Source: an uncultured bacterium (lineage in GTDB: Bacteria > Auribacterota > Erginobacteria > Erginobacterales > Erginobacteraceae). From it: a stretch of 36,962 nt of DNA. Below, piece by piece: positions 18,469 through 27,595 of the stretch. Location of the stretch: assembly GCA_937885075.1 (NCBI GenBank), contig CAKZYZ010000045.1:1-36962 (forward strand), written 5' to 3'. Numbering within the stretch: the stretch's first letter is position 1; each line of letters begins with the position of its first letter. Made by a program: the position numbers and the translations under genes. A model generated the notes under the pieces. The model worked only from the letters and a program-made list of their open reading frames with translations. It made no database searches and was not told the origin of the DNA.

Positions 18469-19359
18469 ATGGCAATAGCGCATGAGTTTGAATATTTCAA
18501 GCCGGAGAGCCTTAAAGAGGCGATAAATCTGGCCGCGAAATTTGGAGAGAAAGGACGCCCCCTGGCCGGAGGAACCGACCTGGTGGTCAAGATCAACGAC
18601 GAGATCGAGTTTCCCGACGCCGTCATCGACCTGAAAGGGATCGATGAACTGAAAAAACTCGAACTAAAAGATGGGAAACTCTTTATCGGACCCCTGGTGA
18701 CATTCACCGAACTGATCAACTCCCCGGTGGTCCGGGATAAATTCCCTCTCCTTCGGGAAGCCTCCGGGACAGTTGCCTCCAGCGGAGTCCGCAATAGGGC
18801 CACCCTGGTGGGGAATATCTGTTCCGCGGTACCGTCTCTGGACAGCGGCACACCGCTCCTGGTCTATCAGGCGGAAGTCCTGGTCAAAAGCAAGGACGGG
18901 GAGAGAACCATCCCCATCGGGGAATGGTTTACCGGCCCCAAGAAAAACGCCCTGAAACCGGGCGAGATTGTAGTAGGCGTCACCATCGATGAGATCACCG
19001 GCAAACAGGGCGGCTGCTATGTAAAACTCGGCCGCTACCGGGGAGAAGACCTGGCCCAGGTTGGAATCGGAATCCTCTCCCTGGAAAATAATGAATATCG
19101 AATCGCCTTCTGCGCTGTGGGGCCGGTCGCTGCCCGGGCGGAGAAGATAGAGAACCTCCTGAACGGGAAAGAGCTGACCGATGAAATAATCGGAGAAGCC
19201 AAAAAACTCGTCCCGGAAGAAATATCCCCCATCGATGATATCAGGGCCACCGGAGAGTACCGGATGCACATGGCCGAGGTGATGCTGGTCCGGGGATTAA
19301 AAGAAGCTACGGCCAGACTAAACGGAGAAGGGACCGAATACGGAACCAGTGTTATTTAA
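18469..19359 (+). CDS. Xanthine dehydrogenase-family FAD-binding subunit (CoxM/XdhB-like)
   Basis: FEYFKPESLKEAINLAAKFGEKGRPLAGGTDLVVKI; ASGTVASSGVRNRATLVGNICSAVPSLDSGTPLL; SD AGGAGG before ATG 18469. Confidence 0.92.
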   Translation: MAIAHEFEYFKPESLKEAINLAAKFGEKGRPLAGGTDLVVKINDEIEFPDAVIDLKGIDELKKLELKDGKLFIGPLVTFTELINSPVVRDKFPLLREASGTVASSGVRNRATLVGNICSAVPSLDSGTPLLVYQAEVLVKSKDGERTIPIGEWFTGPKKNALKPGEIVVGVTIDEITGKQGGCYVKLGRYRGEDLAQVGIGILSLENNEYRIAFCAVGPVAARAEKIENLLNGKELTDEIIGEAKKLVPEEISPIDDIRATGEYRMHMAEVMLVRGLKEATARLNGEGTEYGTSVI

Positions 19360-19417
19360 ACCAAGTTTAATTTAACCACGAAGTACATTCATGGTTCCAT
19401 TTATTTTAGGAGACGCG

Positions 19418-19882
19418 ATGAAAAAAACAATAACACTCACAATTAACGGAGAACTACGCTCCGTGGATGTTGAACCAAACGATATCCTGATATATGTATT
19501 ACGGGATAAGCTGGGTGTCAAAAGCCCCAAGATCGGCTGTGAAAGAGGTGACTGCGGCACCTGTACCATACTTCTCAACGGCGAACCGGTCCGGAGTTGC
19601 CTTATCCTGGCGATCGAGATGGATGGGCAGGAAATAACCACCGTGGAAGGACTCTCCGAAGATGGACTTACTCCTCTTCAGGAAAAATTCGTCGAGCACA
19701 ACTCCTTTCAATGTGGATTTTGCGCGCCGGGTATGACCCTGACCGCGACTAAATTTTTAGAAAAGAATCCTCACCCCACCCGGGAGGAAGTCCAGGAAGC
19801 TATCGCCGGGAATCTCTGCCGGTGTACGGGCTATAAACAGATCATTGAAGCAATTCTGGACGTTTCAAATAAATTAAATTAA
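19418..19882 (+). CDS. Xanthine dehydrogenase-family 2Fe-2S subunit (CoxS/XdhC-like)
   Basis: GCERGDCGTCTILLNGEPVRSC and QCGFCAPGM...GNLCRCTGYKQI cysteine motifs; SD AGGAGA before ATG 19418. Confidence 0.95.
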   Translation: MKKTITLTINGELRSVDVEPNDILIYVLRDKLGVKSPKIGCERGDCGTCTILLNGEPVRSCLILAIEMDGQEITTVEGLSEDGLTPLQEKFVEHNSFQCGFCAPGMTLTATKFLEKNPHPTREEVQEAIAGNLCRCTGYKQIIEAILDVSNKLN

Positions 19883-19892
19883 GGGGGAGATC

Positions 19893-22244
19893 ATGGAAGA
19901 ATTAAAATTTGTCGGTAAATCGTTGCCCCGGATTGACTCCAAGGAGAAACTCACCGGGGCGGCACAATATGTTGACGATCTGGAATTCGGGCCCAATCTG
20001 CTCTACGCGGAAATTGTGGAAAGTACCGAAGCGTTTGCCAGAGTAACTAAAGTCGACACCTCGGAAGCGGAAAAAATTACCGGAGTAGTCAAAGTGATCA
20101 CCGGAAAAGATTTTCCCTATAAATTCGGGCTCTATATGAAAGACCGTTTCATCCTGGCCCAGGATGTAGTTCGATTCGTCGGGGAACAGGTGGCGGCGGT
20201 TATCGCCCGGGATCCAAAGATCGCCCGGCGGGCGGCGAAGTTGGTTAAAGTCGAATATGAGCCCTTTACTCCCGTCTTCGATCAGATGGAGGCTATTAAA
20301 AAAGATCCCATCCTGATCCATCCCGACCTGGGGGAATACCCTCATGTTCCCTGGTTTTATCCGAAAGCGGGAACTAATATCGCTCACTGGAAAAAAGTAC
20401 GGGTCGGCGATATGGAGAAGGGTTTTGAAGAAGCGGACGTGATCGTGGAGGATACCTACTTCGTCCCCCGTTACGCTCACTGCTGCATGGAGACCCATAA
20501 CGCGGTTGGTCTATTGGACTACTCGGGACGATTGACGGTATGGTCCTCATCCCAGTCACCCCATACCCAGCGGAACCTCTTTGCTGAGGCTCTGTCCCCG
20601 CTTGGTTTTACCCACAAGGATGTCCGGGTAATCACACCTTACATCGGAGGCGGATTCGGGGGGAAAGCCGGCGTAACCATGGAGATACTGGCCGCCGCTT
20701 TTGCCACCAAGGTAAAAGGAAACCCGGTTAAAGTCCGCTGGACCCGGGCGCAGGAGTTCTATAACACCTATATGCGCCAGGCCGTGGTCTCTAAATTAAA
20801 ACTGGGAGCCAAGAAGGACGGGACCATTGTCGCTTTTGAAGGGACTAACTACTGGGATGCCGGTCCCTACGTTGAATACGGCGCTAATGTCGTCAACGCC
20901 TCCGGTATCTCCGCGGCCGGCCCTTACCGGATTCCCAATGTCAAGATCGACTCCCTCTGCATCTACACCAACCTGCCGGCAGCCGGTCCTTACCGGGGAT
21001 TCGGCTATTCGGAGATGATGTTTGGTGTGGAAAGCCAGATGGAGAGAATGGCCAAAAAACTGGGCATGAATTCGGTCGAGTTCCGGAAGAAGAACGCCTT
21101 CAAGGGAGGGGATATCCTGGTTTACGGAGCGCCGATCAATGATAACGGATATAATGAGTGTATCGATAAGGTGGCTCAAGCCATTGATTTTGGGAAGAAG
21201 GAAGTCTCGGACGATCCCAACAAGGTCATTGGCAAAGGAATCGCCGCCGCCTGGAAGGGTCCGGCCATGCCTCCCAATGCCTCATCCGCGGCTTTCATCA
21301 AGTTTAGCGAGGATGGAAGTATAAATATCCTGGTCTCCGGCATCGATATGGGACAGGGATATCTTACCGTCATGGCCCAGATCGCGGCGGAGATCCTCAC
21401 CGTTCCCCTCGATAAGATTAGGACGGAAAACCCGGATACCGACCGCAACCCTTACGAGTGGCAGACAGTAGCCAGTCACGTGACCTGGTCCTGCGGGAAC
21501 GCCGTGAAACGGGCGGCGATGAATGCCCGGGAACAGATATTTGATACCGTGCACGCCGCCTATCTCTTCGATAAATCCACTCTCTACCTGGAAGATGAGT
21601 GCGTGAAATGCACTCTGAAACCGGATTTCGCCCTGCCCTTAAAAGACTTCGTCATCGACGGAATCATGGTCAAAGACGGAACTTTCCGGGGCGGGCCCAT
21701 CATGGGTAAGGGAATGTTCATGCCGGAGTTCTCCTCCACCAAGGGTGATCCCGAGACCGGGATAGGCGGGAAGCCCAACGTTCATTATACCGTGGGAGCC
21801 GGCGGGGTGGTCATTGAGATAGATAAAGAGACCGGAAAAGTAAAGGTTTTAAAGACCGCCCAGGCTTACGATATCGGCAAGGCCATCAACCCCTCCCTGG
21901 TAGAGGGTCAGGTCTATGGAGGATTCATGCAGGGATTGGCTACCGCGCTCTTTGAGGATATGCGGTTCGGCGAAGACGGGTCGATTCTTAACCCCAACTT
22001 CACTGACTACAAAATCCCCACCGCGCTGGATATTCCCGATGAGATGATCCCCATCATAGTGGAAGTCCCGCAGAACGATGGCCCCTACGGAGCCCGCGGG
22101 GTCGGGGAGCACGTCATGATTCCCGTCATGCCATCCATAGCCAACGCGGTGGAAGACGCTCTGGGAATCAGAATCAAATCGATGCCCATCACCGCCGAAA
22201 AGATCGCCCTGGCGATCAAAGCCGGCCTGAAAGAAGTGGACTGA
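19893..22244 (+). CDS. Xanthine dehydrogenase-family molybdopterin-binding catalytic subunit
   Basis: GGGFGGKAG, AAGPYRGFGYSEMMFGVE, GIDMGQGYLTVMAQIAAEIL, GPYGARGVGEHVMIPVMPSIANAVEDALGIRIKSMPITAEKI. Confidence 0.95.
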   Translation: MEELKFVGKSLPRIDSKEKLTGAAQYVDDLEFGPNLLYAEIVESTEAFARVTKVDTSEAEKITGVVKVITGKDFPYKFGLYMKDRFILAQDVVRFVGEQVAAVIARDPKIARRAAKLVKVEYEPFTPVFDQMEAIKKDPILIHPDLGEYPHVPWFYPKAGTNIAHWKKVRVGDMEKGFEEADVIVEDTYFVPRYAHCCMETHNAVGLLDYSGRLTVWSSSQSPHTQRNLFAEALSPLGFTHKDVRVITPYIGGGFGGKAGVTMEILAAAFATKVKGNPVKVRWTRAQEFYNTYMRQAVVSKLKLGAKKDGTIVAFEGTNYWDAGPYVEYGANVVNASGISAAGPYRIPNVKIDSLCIYTNLPAAGPYRGFGYSEMMFGVESQMERMAKKLGMNSVEFRKKNAFKGGDILVYGAPINDNGYNECIDKVAQAIDFGKKEVSDDPNKVIGKGIAAAWKGPAMPPNASSAAFIKFSEDGSINILVSGIDMGQGYLTVMAQIAAEILTVPLDKIRTENPDTDRNPYEWQTVASHVTWSCGNAVKRAAMNAREQIFDTVHAAYLFDKSTLYLEDECVKCTLKPDFALPLKDFVIDGIMVKDGTFRGGPIMGKGMFMPEFSSTKGDPETGIGGKPNVHYTVGAGGVVIEIDKETGKVKVLKTAQAYDIGKAINPSLVEGQVYGGFMQGLATALFEDMRFGEDGSILNPNFTDYKIPTALDIPDEMIPIIVEVPQNDGPYGARGVGEHVMIPVMPSIANAVEDALGIRIKSMPITAEKIALAIKAGLKEVD

Positions 22245-22272
22245 TCGAACACCAAACAATCTGACGAATAGG

Positions 22273-22310
22273 ACAATGCCGGGGTCAATGACCTCGGCAT
22301 TGTTTTATCC
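22273..22310 (+). terminator. Intrinsic terminator after the Mo-hydroxylase genes
   Basis: acaatgccg..gtcaatgac..cggcattgttttat stem-loop plus T-run. Confidence 0.8.
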
Positions 22311-22454
22311 ATTCCTATTCATCAAACACAACTGGAGTTCTTAGAAGGCCAATTTTGCCCCAAAAACTGGCACTCTAAGCTCCTCAGGATGCCTATATTT
22401 TACTTAATCCATTTATCTTCAATTACTTACGCAGGTCCGACCCCATTTACTAAC

Positions 22455-23045
22455 TTACCGTGGCGAATCTACGGTCTTATTATCATATAACCAAAACGCC
22501 AGGAGGCGAGTCACTAACGGCATAATCCAATAAGTCATTAGAATCATCGTGCCTATTATTGCTATTGCCAGACGAAGTAATTCGGGAAGAGTCCCCAGCA
22601 ATGGATTCAGCACTAAACTTACCAGGAGAATTGTCGGGAAAAGAGCTATAAATGTGACAATAACCATTTTGTAGCGTGGCGGTGGTGGGGTTAATGGTTT
22701 ATTCGATACTCTAAACCAATATTCCAAACCGGTCAGTTTACGGACATTCGACTCTCCTTCAGTCAAATCCCTGACACGCTCAAGCCATTCAGATCTAATT
22801 GGAGAATCTTCCCATCTCTTTAAGTTCTTATAGCTATTAAACCTGAAAATTACCACATATTCCAGATTGCCGGGATCAGAAGGAGGAATGATATTCACTC
22901 CATAATATCCCTTGAATTTGGAAACTTGTCTCAATATACCGGAAGTCCACTCCTCAAATTCTTGAACTCTCCCCGGTTTAACTCGTCGTGAAATAATAAC
23001 GGTTACCGGCCCTTCCTCTAAATTATGATCTTTCTTTATACTCAT
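22455..23045 (-). CDS. Antibiotic biosynthesis monooxygenase (ABM) domain protein with C-terminal transmembrane region
   Basis: VTVIISRRVKPGRVQEFEEWTSGILRQVSKFKGYYGVNIIPPSDPGNLEYVVIFRFNSYKNLKRWEDSPIR, then hydrophobic segments. Confidence 0.85.
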   Translation of the reverse strand: MSIKKDHNLEEGPVTVIISRRVKPGRVQEFEEWTSGILRQVSKFKGYYGVNIIPPSDPGNLEYVVIFRFNSYKNLKRWEDSPIRSEWLERVRDLTEGESNVRKLTGLEYWFRVSNKPLTPPPPRYKMVIVTFIALFPTILLVSLVLNPLLGTLPELLRLAIAIIGTMILMTYWIMPLVTRLLAFWLYDNKTVDSPR

Positions 23046-23301
23046 ATTATAAAGGTAGGGGCAGAAGCTCAGTTAGTCAACGGGTATTACACTCTGTTCA
23101 TTTTACCCCCAGCCAAAGTAATCCAATTGAGATTGCATTCAGATCCATCCTGAAGTAGAATTTGCGCATATATATAATGAATAATTTTGGCAAATCTGTT
23201 GGTTACTTTTTTATTTTAATCGGAGTTTTTGCTCTGACAGTTGATACTCCTGTCGCAGGTAGCGACAACTTATTACTAACCACAATTGAGAGAGTTGTTC
23301 C

Positions 23302-23724
23302 ATGAATAACATCCGGCAGCGGATTCTCGCCATCATTCGTCCGGCACACCTGGCTTCACTGGCCACCTTTTCCGGGGACGGCAAGCCCTGGGTACGCTAT
23401 GTCATCCCCCGAGTCGAAGACGACTTGACCATCCGTATCGCTACTCGCGCAAACTCCAGGAAGGTCTCCCAGATCCGGAAGAACCCCGAAGTCCACCTGA
23501 CCTGCGGCGTATCGGACCCGAGAAACGTGGACACTTTCCTGCAGATTCAGGGACGGGCCCGCTTCACCACCGATCGGGGCGAGAGAGAATCCTTCTGGGA
23601 TCCGCATCTGGAAAACATCTTCGAAGGGCCGAACGATCCTGAGTACGGCGTGATTCTGATTACGCCCTACCGGATCGAGGTCTGGAAGGAGGGGATCAGC
23701 GAACCGGATGTGTGGGAAGCTTAG
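23302..23724 (+). CDS. Pyridoxamine 5'-phosphate oxidase-like FMN-binding family protein
   Basis: HLASLATFSGDGKPWVRYVIPRVEDDLTIRIATRANSRKVSQIRKNPEVHLTCG. Confidence 0.85.
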   Translation: MNNIRQRILAIIRPAHLASLATFSGDGKPWVRYVIPRVEDDLTIRIATRANSRKVSQIRKNPEVHLTCGVSDPRNVDTFLQIQGRARFTTDRGERESFWDPHLENIFEGPNDPEYGVILITPYRIEVWKEGISEPDVWEA

Positions 23725-23811
23725 GTTTCATCCTATCTCGCTGTTATCTCTAAAAACCAGAAAGAGAGTGGAATATATTTGGCACTGGTTGATTATTACA
23801 GGGAGTGAATC

Positions 23812-23910
23812 ATGAAAGAACGAAATAATGAACGATGGGTCGAAGTCTATGTATTCTACGATGAGATAGAAAAAGAGGCTCTCGAAATGTTTTTTAAAGG
23901 AGACCACTAG
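23812..23910 (+). CDS. Small ORF, 32 aa, hypothetical (MKERNNERWVEVYVFYDEIEKEALEMFFKGDH)
   Basis: SD-like GGGAG upstream; stop TAG abuts the ATG of the next gene at 23911 (translational-coupling arrangement); below the ORF-track cutoff. Confidence 0.5.
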   Translation: MKERNNERWVEVYVFYDEIEKEALEMFFKGDH

Positions 23911-24468
23911 ATGCAAGGGATAATGGCTGTTTTTGCCGGCATCGGATTAAGCGCGACGTGCGGATTCAGAATCTTTGTTCCCCTATTGGGGATCAGTATC
24001 GCCCATCATACCGGACACCTGGCTCTCGCCCCGGGCTTCGAGTGGATTGGTGCCTGGCCCGCGACCATCGCGTTCGCCGCTGCTATGATCATCGAGATCG
24101 GCGGATACTACATTCCCTGGGTTGACAACCTCTTAGACTCTATCGCCACACCTGCCGCGATTGTCGCGGGGACCATAGTAACGGCATCAATGGTCAGCGA
24201 ACTATCTCCCTTCCTGCGCTGGTCACTTGCCATCATCGCCGGGGGAGGTGTAGCCGGAGTGATCCAGGGATCCAGCGTGCTGGCGCGCGGCATCTCGACC
24301 ACCACGACCGGAGGAACCGGCAACCCGGTAGTCTCAACCGGAGAACTGCTGGCCTCAATATTCGGAACAATAGTTTCTCTTATGTTGCCGATCATCGCGA
24401 TCATTCTGGTAGCCCTGGTGATATTCTTCATTCTTAGGCGGATTTTTCGCCGGCGAGCAAAGGTATAA
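23911..24468 (+). CDS. DUF4126 family membrane protein
   Basis: GIGLSATCGFRIFVPLLGISIAHHTGHLALAPGFEWIGAWPA...IEIGGYYIPWVDNLLDSIATPAAIVAG. Confidence 0.8.
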   Translation: MQGIMAVFAGIGLSATCGFRIFVPLLGISIAHHTGHLALAPGFEWIGAWPATIAFAAAMIIEIGGYYIPWVDNLLDSIATPAAIVAGTIVTASMVSELSPFLRWSLAIIAGGGVAGVIQGSSVLARGISTTTTGGTGNPVVSTGELLASIFGTIVSLMLPIIAIILVALVIFFILRRIFRRRAKV

Positions 24469-24697
24469 TAATTAATTTCTTTAACAGTCTTATGGAGGTG
24501 GAATCTGCCTCATCTTAGTTGGTCAACTATCAACTTCATATTATTATTCCATCGATTCTCTTATTCTTGTAGATACCATATGTTATCCGCAAAAATTCCC
24601 CGGTTTTATCAAATACCTTAAGATATATAATAGAATTTTTATCAAAGGAAAGACATAGCTAGATCGGCATTGAAGAACTCAACCCTGGGAGGAAGAA

Positions 24698-25570
24698 ATG
24701 ATTCTTGTTACTGGAGCAGCAGGGAAGACCGGCCAAGCCGTTATTCGAGCATTGCTGAAGAGAAAAAAAGAAATTCGGGCATTAGTCCACAGAGATACCC
24801 AGATCCAGTTCCTTCAAGATCTCGGAGTCCGGGAGGTTCTCGCCGGAGATATCTCTTCCCGGCAGACAATGAACCGGGCGCTGCGGGGTGTTAAATCGGT
24901 CTATCATATCTGCCCTAATGCCAGCCCTGATGAACTCCAGATTGGTAAGATAGTAATTCAGGCAGCTCAATCAGCGGGAGCCGAACATTTTGTTTTTCAT
25001 TCCGTGCTTCATCCCCAGATTGAACTGATGCCGCATCACTGGCAGAAGATGCGCGTTGAGGAACTGCTCTTTGAATCGGGTTTGCCTTACACAATTCTCC
25101 AGCCGGCCCCCTATATGCAGAACATACTGGCTTACTGGAATGACATTGTGAATAAGAGCACGTATCAGGTCCCTTTCGCTAAAAATACCCTACTGAACTG
25201 GGTTGATTTAGAAGATGTGGCGGAAGCGGCAGCACGGGTCCTCACTGAATCGGGATATGATGGGGCTACTTATGAACTCTGTGGTCCGGAAAACCTTTCT
25301 CAGACTGAGCTGGCTCAAATTCTAAGCCTATCTCTGAGGCAGAGAGTTAATGTGGAGGTCATGCCGATCGAGGAGTGGGAGGCCATTTCCCGGAATATGG
25401 GTATGGGAGATTATCAGGTTAAAACACTGATCAAGATGTTTAAATATTATGAAGAGTTTGGACTTATAGGCAATTCACATATCTTAGAGTGTTTACTTCA
25501 TCGTCTTCCCACAAGTTTTTTCACTTTTATTGAACGAACTATTATAAATAAGGAAATAATTAATGAATAA
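24698..25570 (+). CDS. NmrA/NAD(P)-binding SDR-like protein
   Basis: MILVTGAAGKTGQAVIRALLKRKKEIRALVH nucleotide-binding motif; LPYTILQPAPYMQNIL. Confidence 0.88.
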   Translation: MILVTGAAGKTGQAVIRALLKRKKEIRALVHRDTQIQFLQDLGVREVLAGDISSRQTMNRALRGVKSVYHICPNASPDELQIGKIVIQAAQSAGAEHFVFHSVLHPQIELMPHHWQKMRVEELLFESGLPYTILQPAPYMQNILAYWNDIVNKSTYQVPFAKNTLLNWVDLEDVAEAAARVLTESGYDGATYELCGPENLSQTELAQILSLSLRQRVNVEVMPIEEWEAISRNMGMGDYQVKTLIKMFKYYEEFGLIGNSHILECLLHRLPTSFFTFIERTIINKEIINE

Positions 25571-25715
25571 CAATCCATTAAATGTTATTAAATAATTAAA
25601 TCCATCATTATCTGAACAGATTGGAGATGCGCATGAATTGGCCTTTAAAGATGGAGGAATTAAGGAGGAAAAGATAGAAGAGTTAGAAGTAAATGTTCTT
25701 ACGAAAATTAGCTAG
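25563..25715 (+). pseudogene. Decayed, truncated paralogue of the CMD/AhpD-like gene at 26267
   Basis: Frame +25563 reads MNNNPLNVIK*LNPSLSEQIGDAHELAFKDGGIKEEK... versus MNGDPLNVIKEADLSFFEEINKNRDSAFKEGEITTKNK at 26267; in-frame TAA after codon 10. Confidence 0.7.
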
Positions 25716-25721
25716 GATTTA

Positions 25722-26264
25722 TTGATGAAGTATCTTAAATATATGCTCTTCTGGATTATGGCGGTAACAATTAGCGGCTGCGGATTCGTCTACACAACCC
25801 AACCTATAGGAGAGAGACCGATCCTGATAGAAACCAGTGACTGGGAAGGAACCTGGATTAATGAGGATCAGTTTATCACGATTAATGTTCAGGACGAGAC
25901 TAAGGGATTGCTACAGATCTCCTGGATCGAGAAGAAGCTGGGGCAGGTTAAATTAGAGTCCTGTAAAGTGCATCTCCTTGAGTCGGGAGATTGGATCTTC
26001 GCCAGTATCCCGGACAAGGATAATCCCGAACAATATCTCTGGGGACGTATCAAGCAGGATGGCCGGCAAGTTATTTTCTGGGTACCGGACTCAGAGAAGT
26101 TTAAGACTCTGGTGGAAGAAGGAAAACTTCCCGGAAAGATCGAAGATAACAATGTTCTGCTCGGCAATCTCACATCTGAACATTTGAAACTCATTACGTC
26201 GGAGGCGACAGGCATCCTTTTTGAGTGGGATGAACCGATTGTCTTCAGAAGAAAAGGGGATTAA
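25722..26264 (+). CDS. Hypothetical lipoprotein
   Basis: N-terminus MMKYLKYMLFWIMAVTISGCGF with lipobox ISGC. Confidence 0.7.
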   Translation: MMKYLKYMLFWIMAVTISGCGFVYTTQPIGERPILIETSDWEGTWINEDQFITINVQDETKGLLQISWIEKKLGQVKLESCKVHLLESGDWIFASIPDKDNPEQYLWGRIKQDGRQVIFWVPDSEKFKTLVEEGKLPGKIEDNNVLLGNLTSEHLKLITSEATGILFEWDEPIVFRRKGD

Positions 26265-26266
26265 TT

Positions 26267-26566
26267 ATGAATGGAGACCCATTGAATGTTATAAAGGAAG
26301 CGGATTTATCTTTCTTTGAGGAGATCAATAAAAACCGTGATTCGGCATTTAAAGAGGGAGAAATTACAACCAAGAATAAATTATTGATCGCGCTGGCCAT
26401 CGACGCGGCCCATCACGCGGAAGATGGGATTAAATCACTGGCAATCCTGGCATTAAAAGCCGGGGCAACTAGAAATGAAATACTGGAGACATTAAAGATA
26501 GTAAATTATATCTGTGGTGTGGGGAGTATATACGCAGCCGCGGGAGCTCTAAAAGAGATTTTATAG
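26267..26566 (+). CDS. Carboxymuconolactone decarboxylase/AhpD-like family protein
   Basis: KNKLLIALAIDAAHHAEDGIKSLAILALKAGATRNEILETLKIVNYICGVGSIYAA. Confidence 0.8.
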   Translation: MNGDPLNVIKEADLSFFEEINKNRDSAFKEGEITTKNKLLIALAIDAAHHAEDGIKSLAILALKAGATRNEILETLKIVNYICGVGSIYAAAGALKEIL

Positions 26567-26624
26567 AATATTTAATCAACGGAAAGATACGGATAATACG
26601 AAGTAATAAAAGAGGGATCTACCA

Positions 26625-26960
26625 ATGAAAGCTAAGGCGGAAATAGACCCCGGCATCTGTGGATTTAAGACTGTTGTAACAGCTGAATCCGAGGACGGGC
26701 GTAATGTGACCTTCAATTTTACCTCCGGGTGCGAAACAATCAAGAAGTACGGAGATCAAATAAATGCCATCTCCCCGGTGGACGCGATAATGACACTGGG
26801 TCCGAATGAAAATCCCATGCTTTTAGAAGCGAGAAAACTGCTGCAAACCGCAGGCTGCTGCGACGCGTGCGTCGTACCTGCGGCCGCGGTAAAGATTATG
26901 CATATAGTATCGGGTATGGCCATACCGAGAGATGTAACTCTAACCATCACCAAAGAGTAA
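26625..26960 (+). CDS. DUF6951-like small cysteine-containing protein
   Basis: IDPGICGFKTVVTAESEDGRNVTFNFTSGCETIKKYG...LLQTAGCCDACVVPAAAVKI. Confidence 0.6.
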   Translation: MKAKAEIDPGICGFKTVVTAESEDGRNVTFNFTSGCETIKKYGDQINAISPVDAIMTLGPNENPMLLEARKLLQTAGCCDACVVPAAAVKIMHIVSGMAIPRDVTLTITKE

Positions 26961-26995
26961 GGTCCGGCTATTGCATACCCGGGATATAATTAGAA

Positions 26996-27481
26996 ATGAA
27001 TACCAATATTACATCTCTGATTGAGGAATCCATTAATCTTGAATTGAATGTCAGTAATATATATTTACTTTTTCATAATTTATTTCAGGAAGATGAAGAT
27101 TTCTGGTGGAAGTTGGTACTGGAAGAGAAAAACCATGCCGCGCTTATTCAAAGCGGAAAAGACCACTTTGCACCGTTAAAGAAATTTCCACTTAAATTAT
27201 TACACCATAATCTGAGGGAACTGAAAGATACCAACAGTACTCTGCTTTCTTTAATCAATAACTTTGAAGAGACTCCTCCATCAAGGGAAGATGCGTTTAA
27301 TATAGCCTTAAAGATTGAAAACTCGGCCTGCGAACTGCATTTTCAAAATTTTATGGATGAAGAAGCAAACTCAGCGGTAGAGAATATCTTTAAGGAATTG
27401 AACAGAGACGATAAAGAACATGCGCTGAGAATCCGTTCTTATATGGAAGCGCATGGCATATCAGTGCACTCAAACGGCTAA
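26996..27481 (+). CDS. Ferritin-like/rubrerythrin-like domain protein
   Basis: Helical with paired E..H: EESINLELNVSNIYLLFHNLF, EEKNHAALI, ENSACELHFQNFMDEEA, DDKEHALRI. Confidence 0.7.
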   Translation: MNTNITSLIEESINLELNVSNIYLLFHNLFQEDEDFWWKLVLEEKNHAALIQSGKDHFAPLKKFPLKLLHHNLRELKDTNSTLLSLINNFEETPPSREDAFNIALKIENSACELHFQNFMDEEANSAVENIFKELNRDDKEHALRIRSYMEAHGISVHSNG

Positions 27482-27495
27482 AAACTAAGCATAAT

Positions 27496-27577
27496 AACTT
27501 GCTGCTTCGGAATTTCAATAGCACTCGTAGCGGCAATCTTCAGGTCGCCACTATGAGGTTGCGCCGCAGACGCTAAG
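27496..27577 (+). repeat. Composite intergenic repeat, left copy (inverted relative to 28305-28412)
   Basis: aacttgctgcttcggaatttcaatagcactcgtag...ctatgaggttgcgccgcagacgctaag; matches the reverse complement of the right copy at both ends. Confidence 0.85.
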
Positions 27578-27595
27578 CTCTATGAAAGAAACCTT

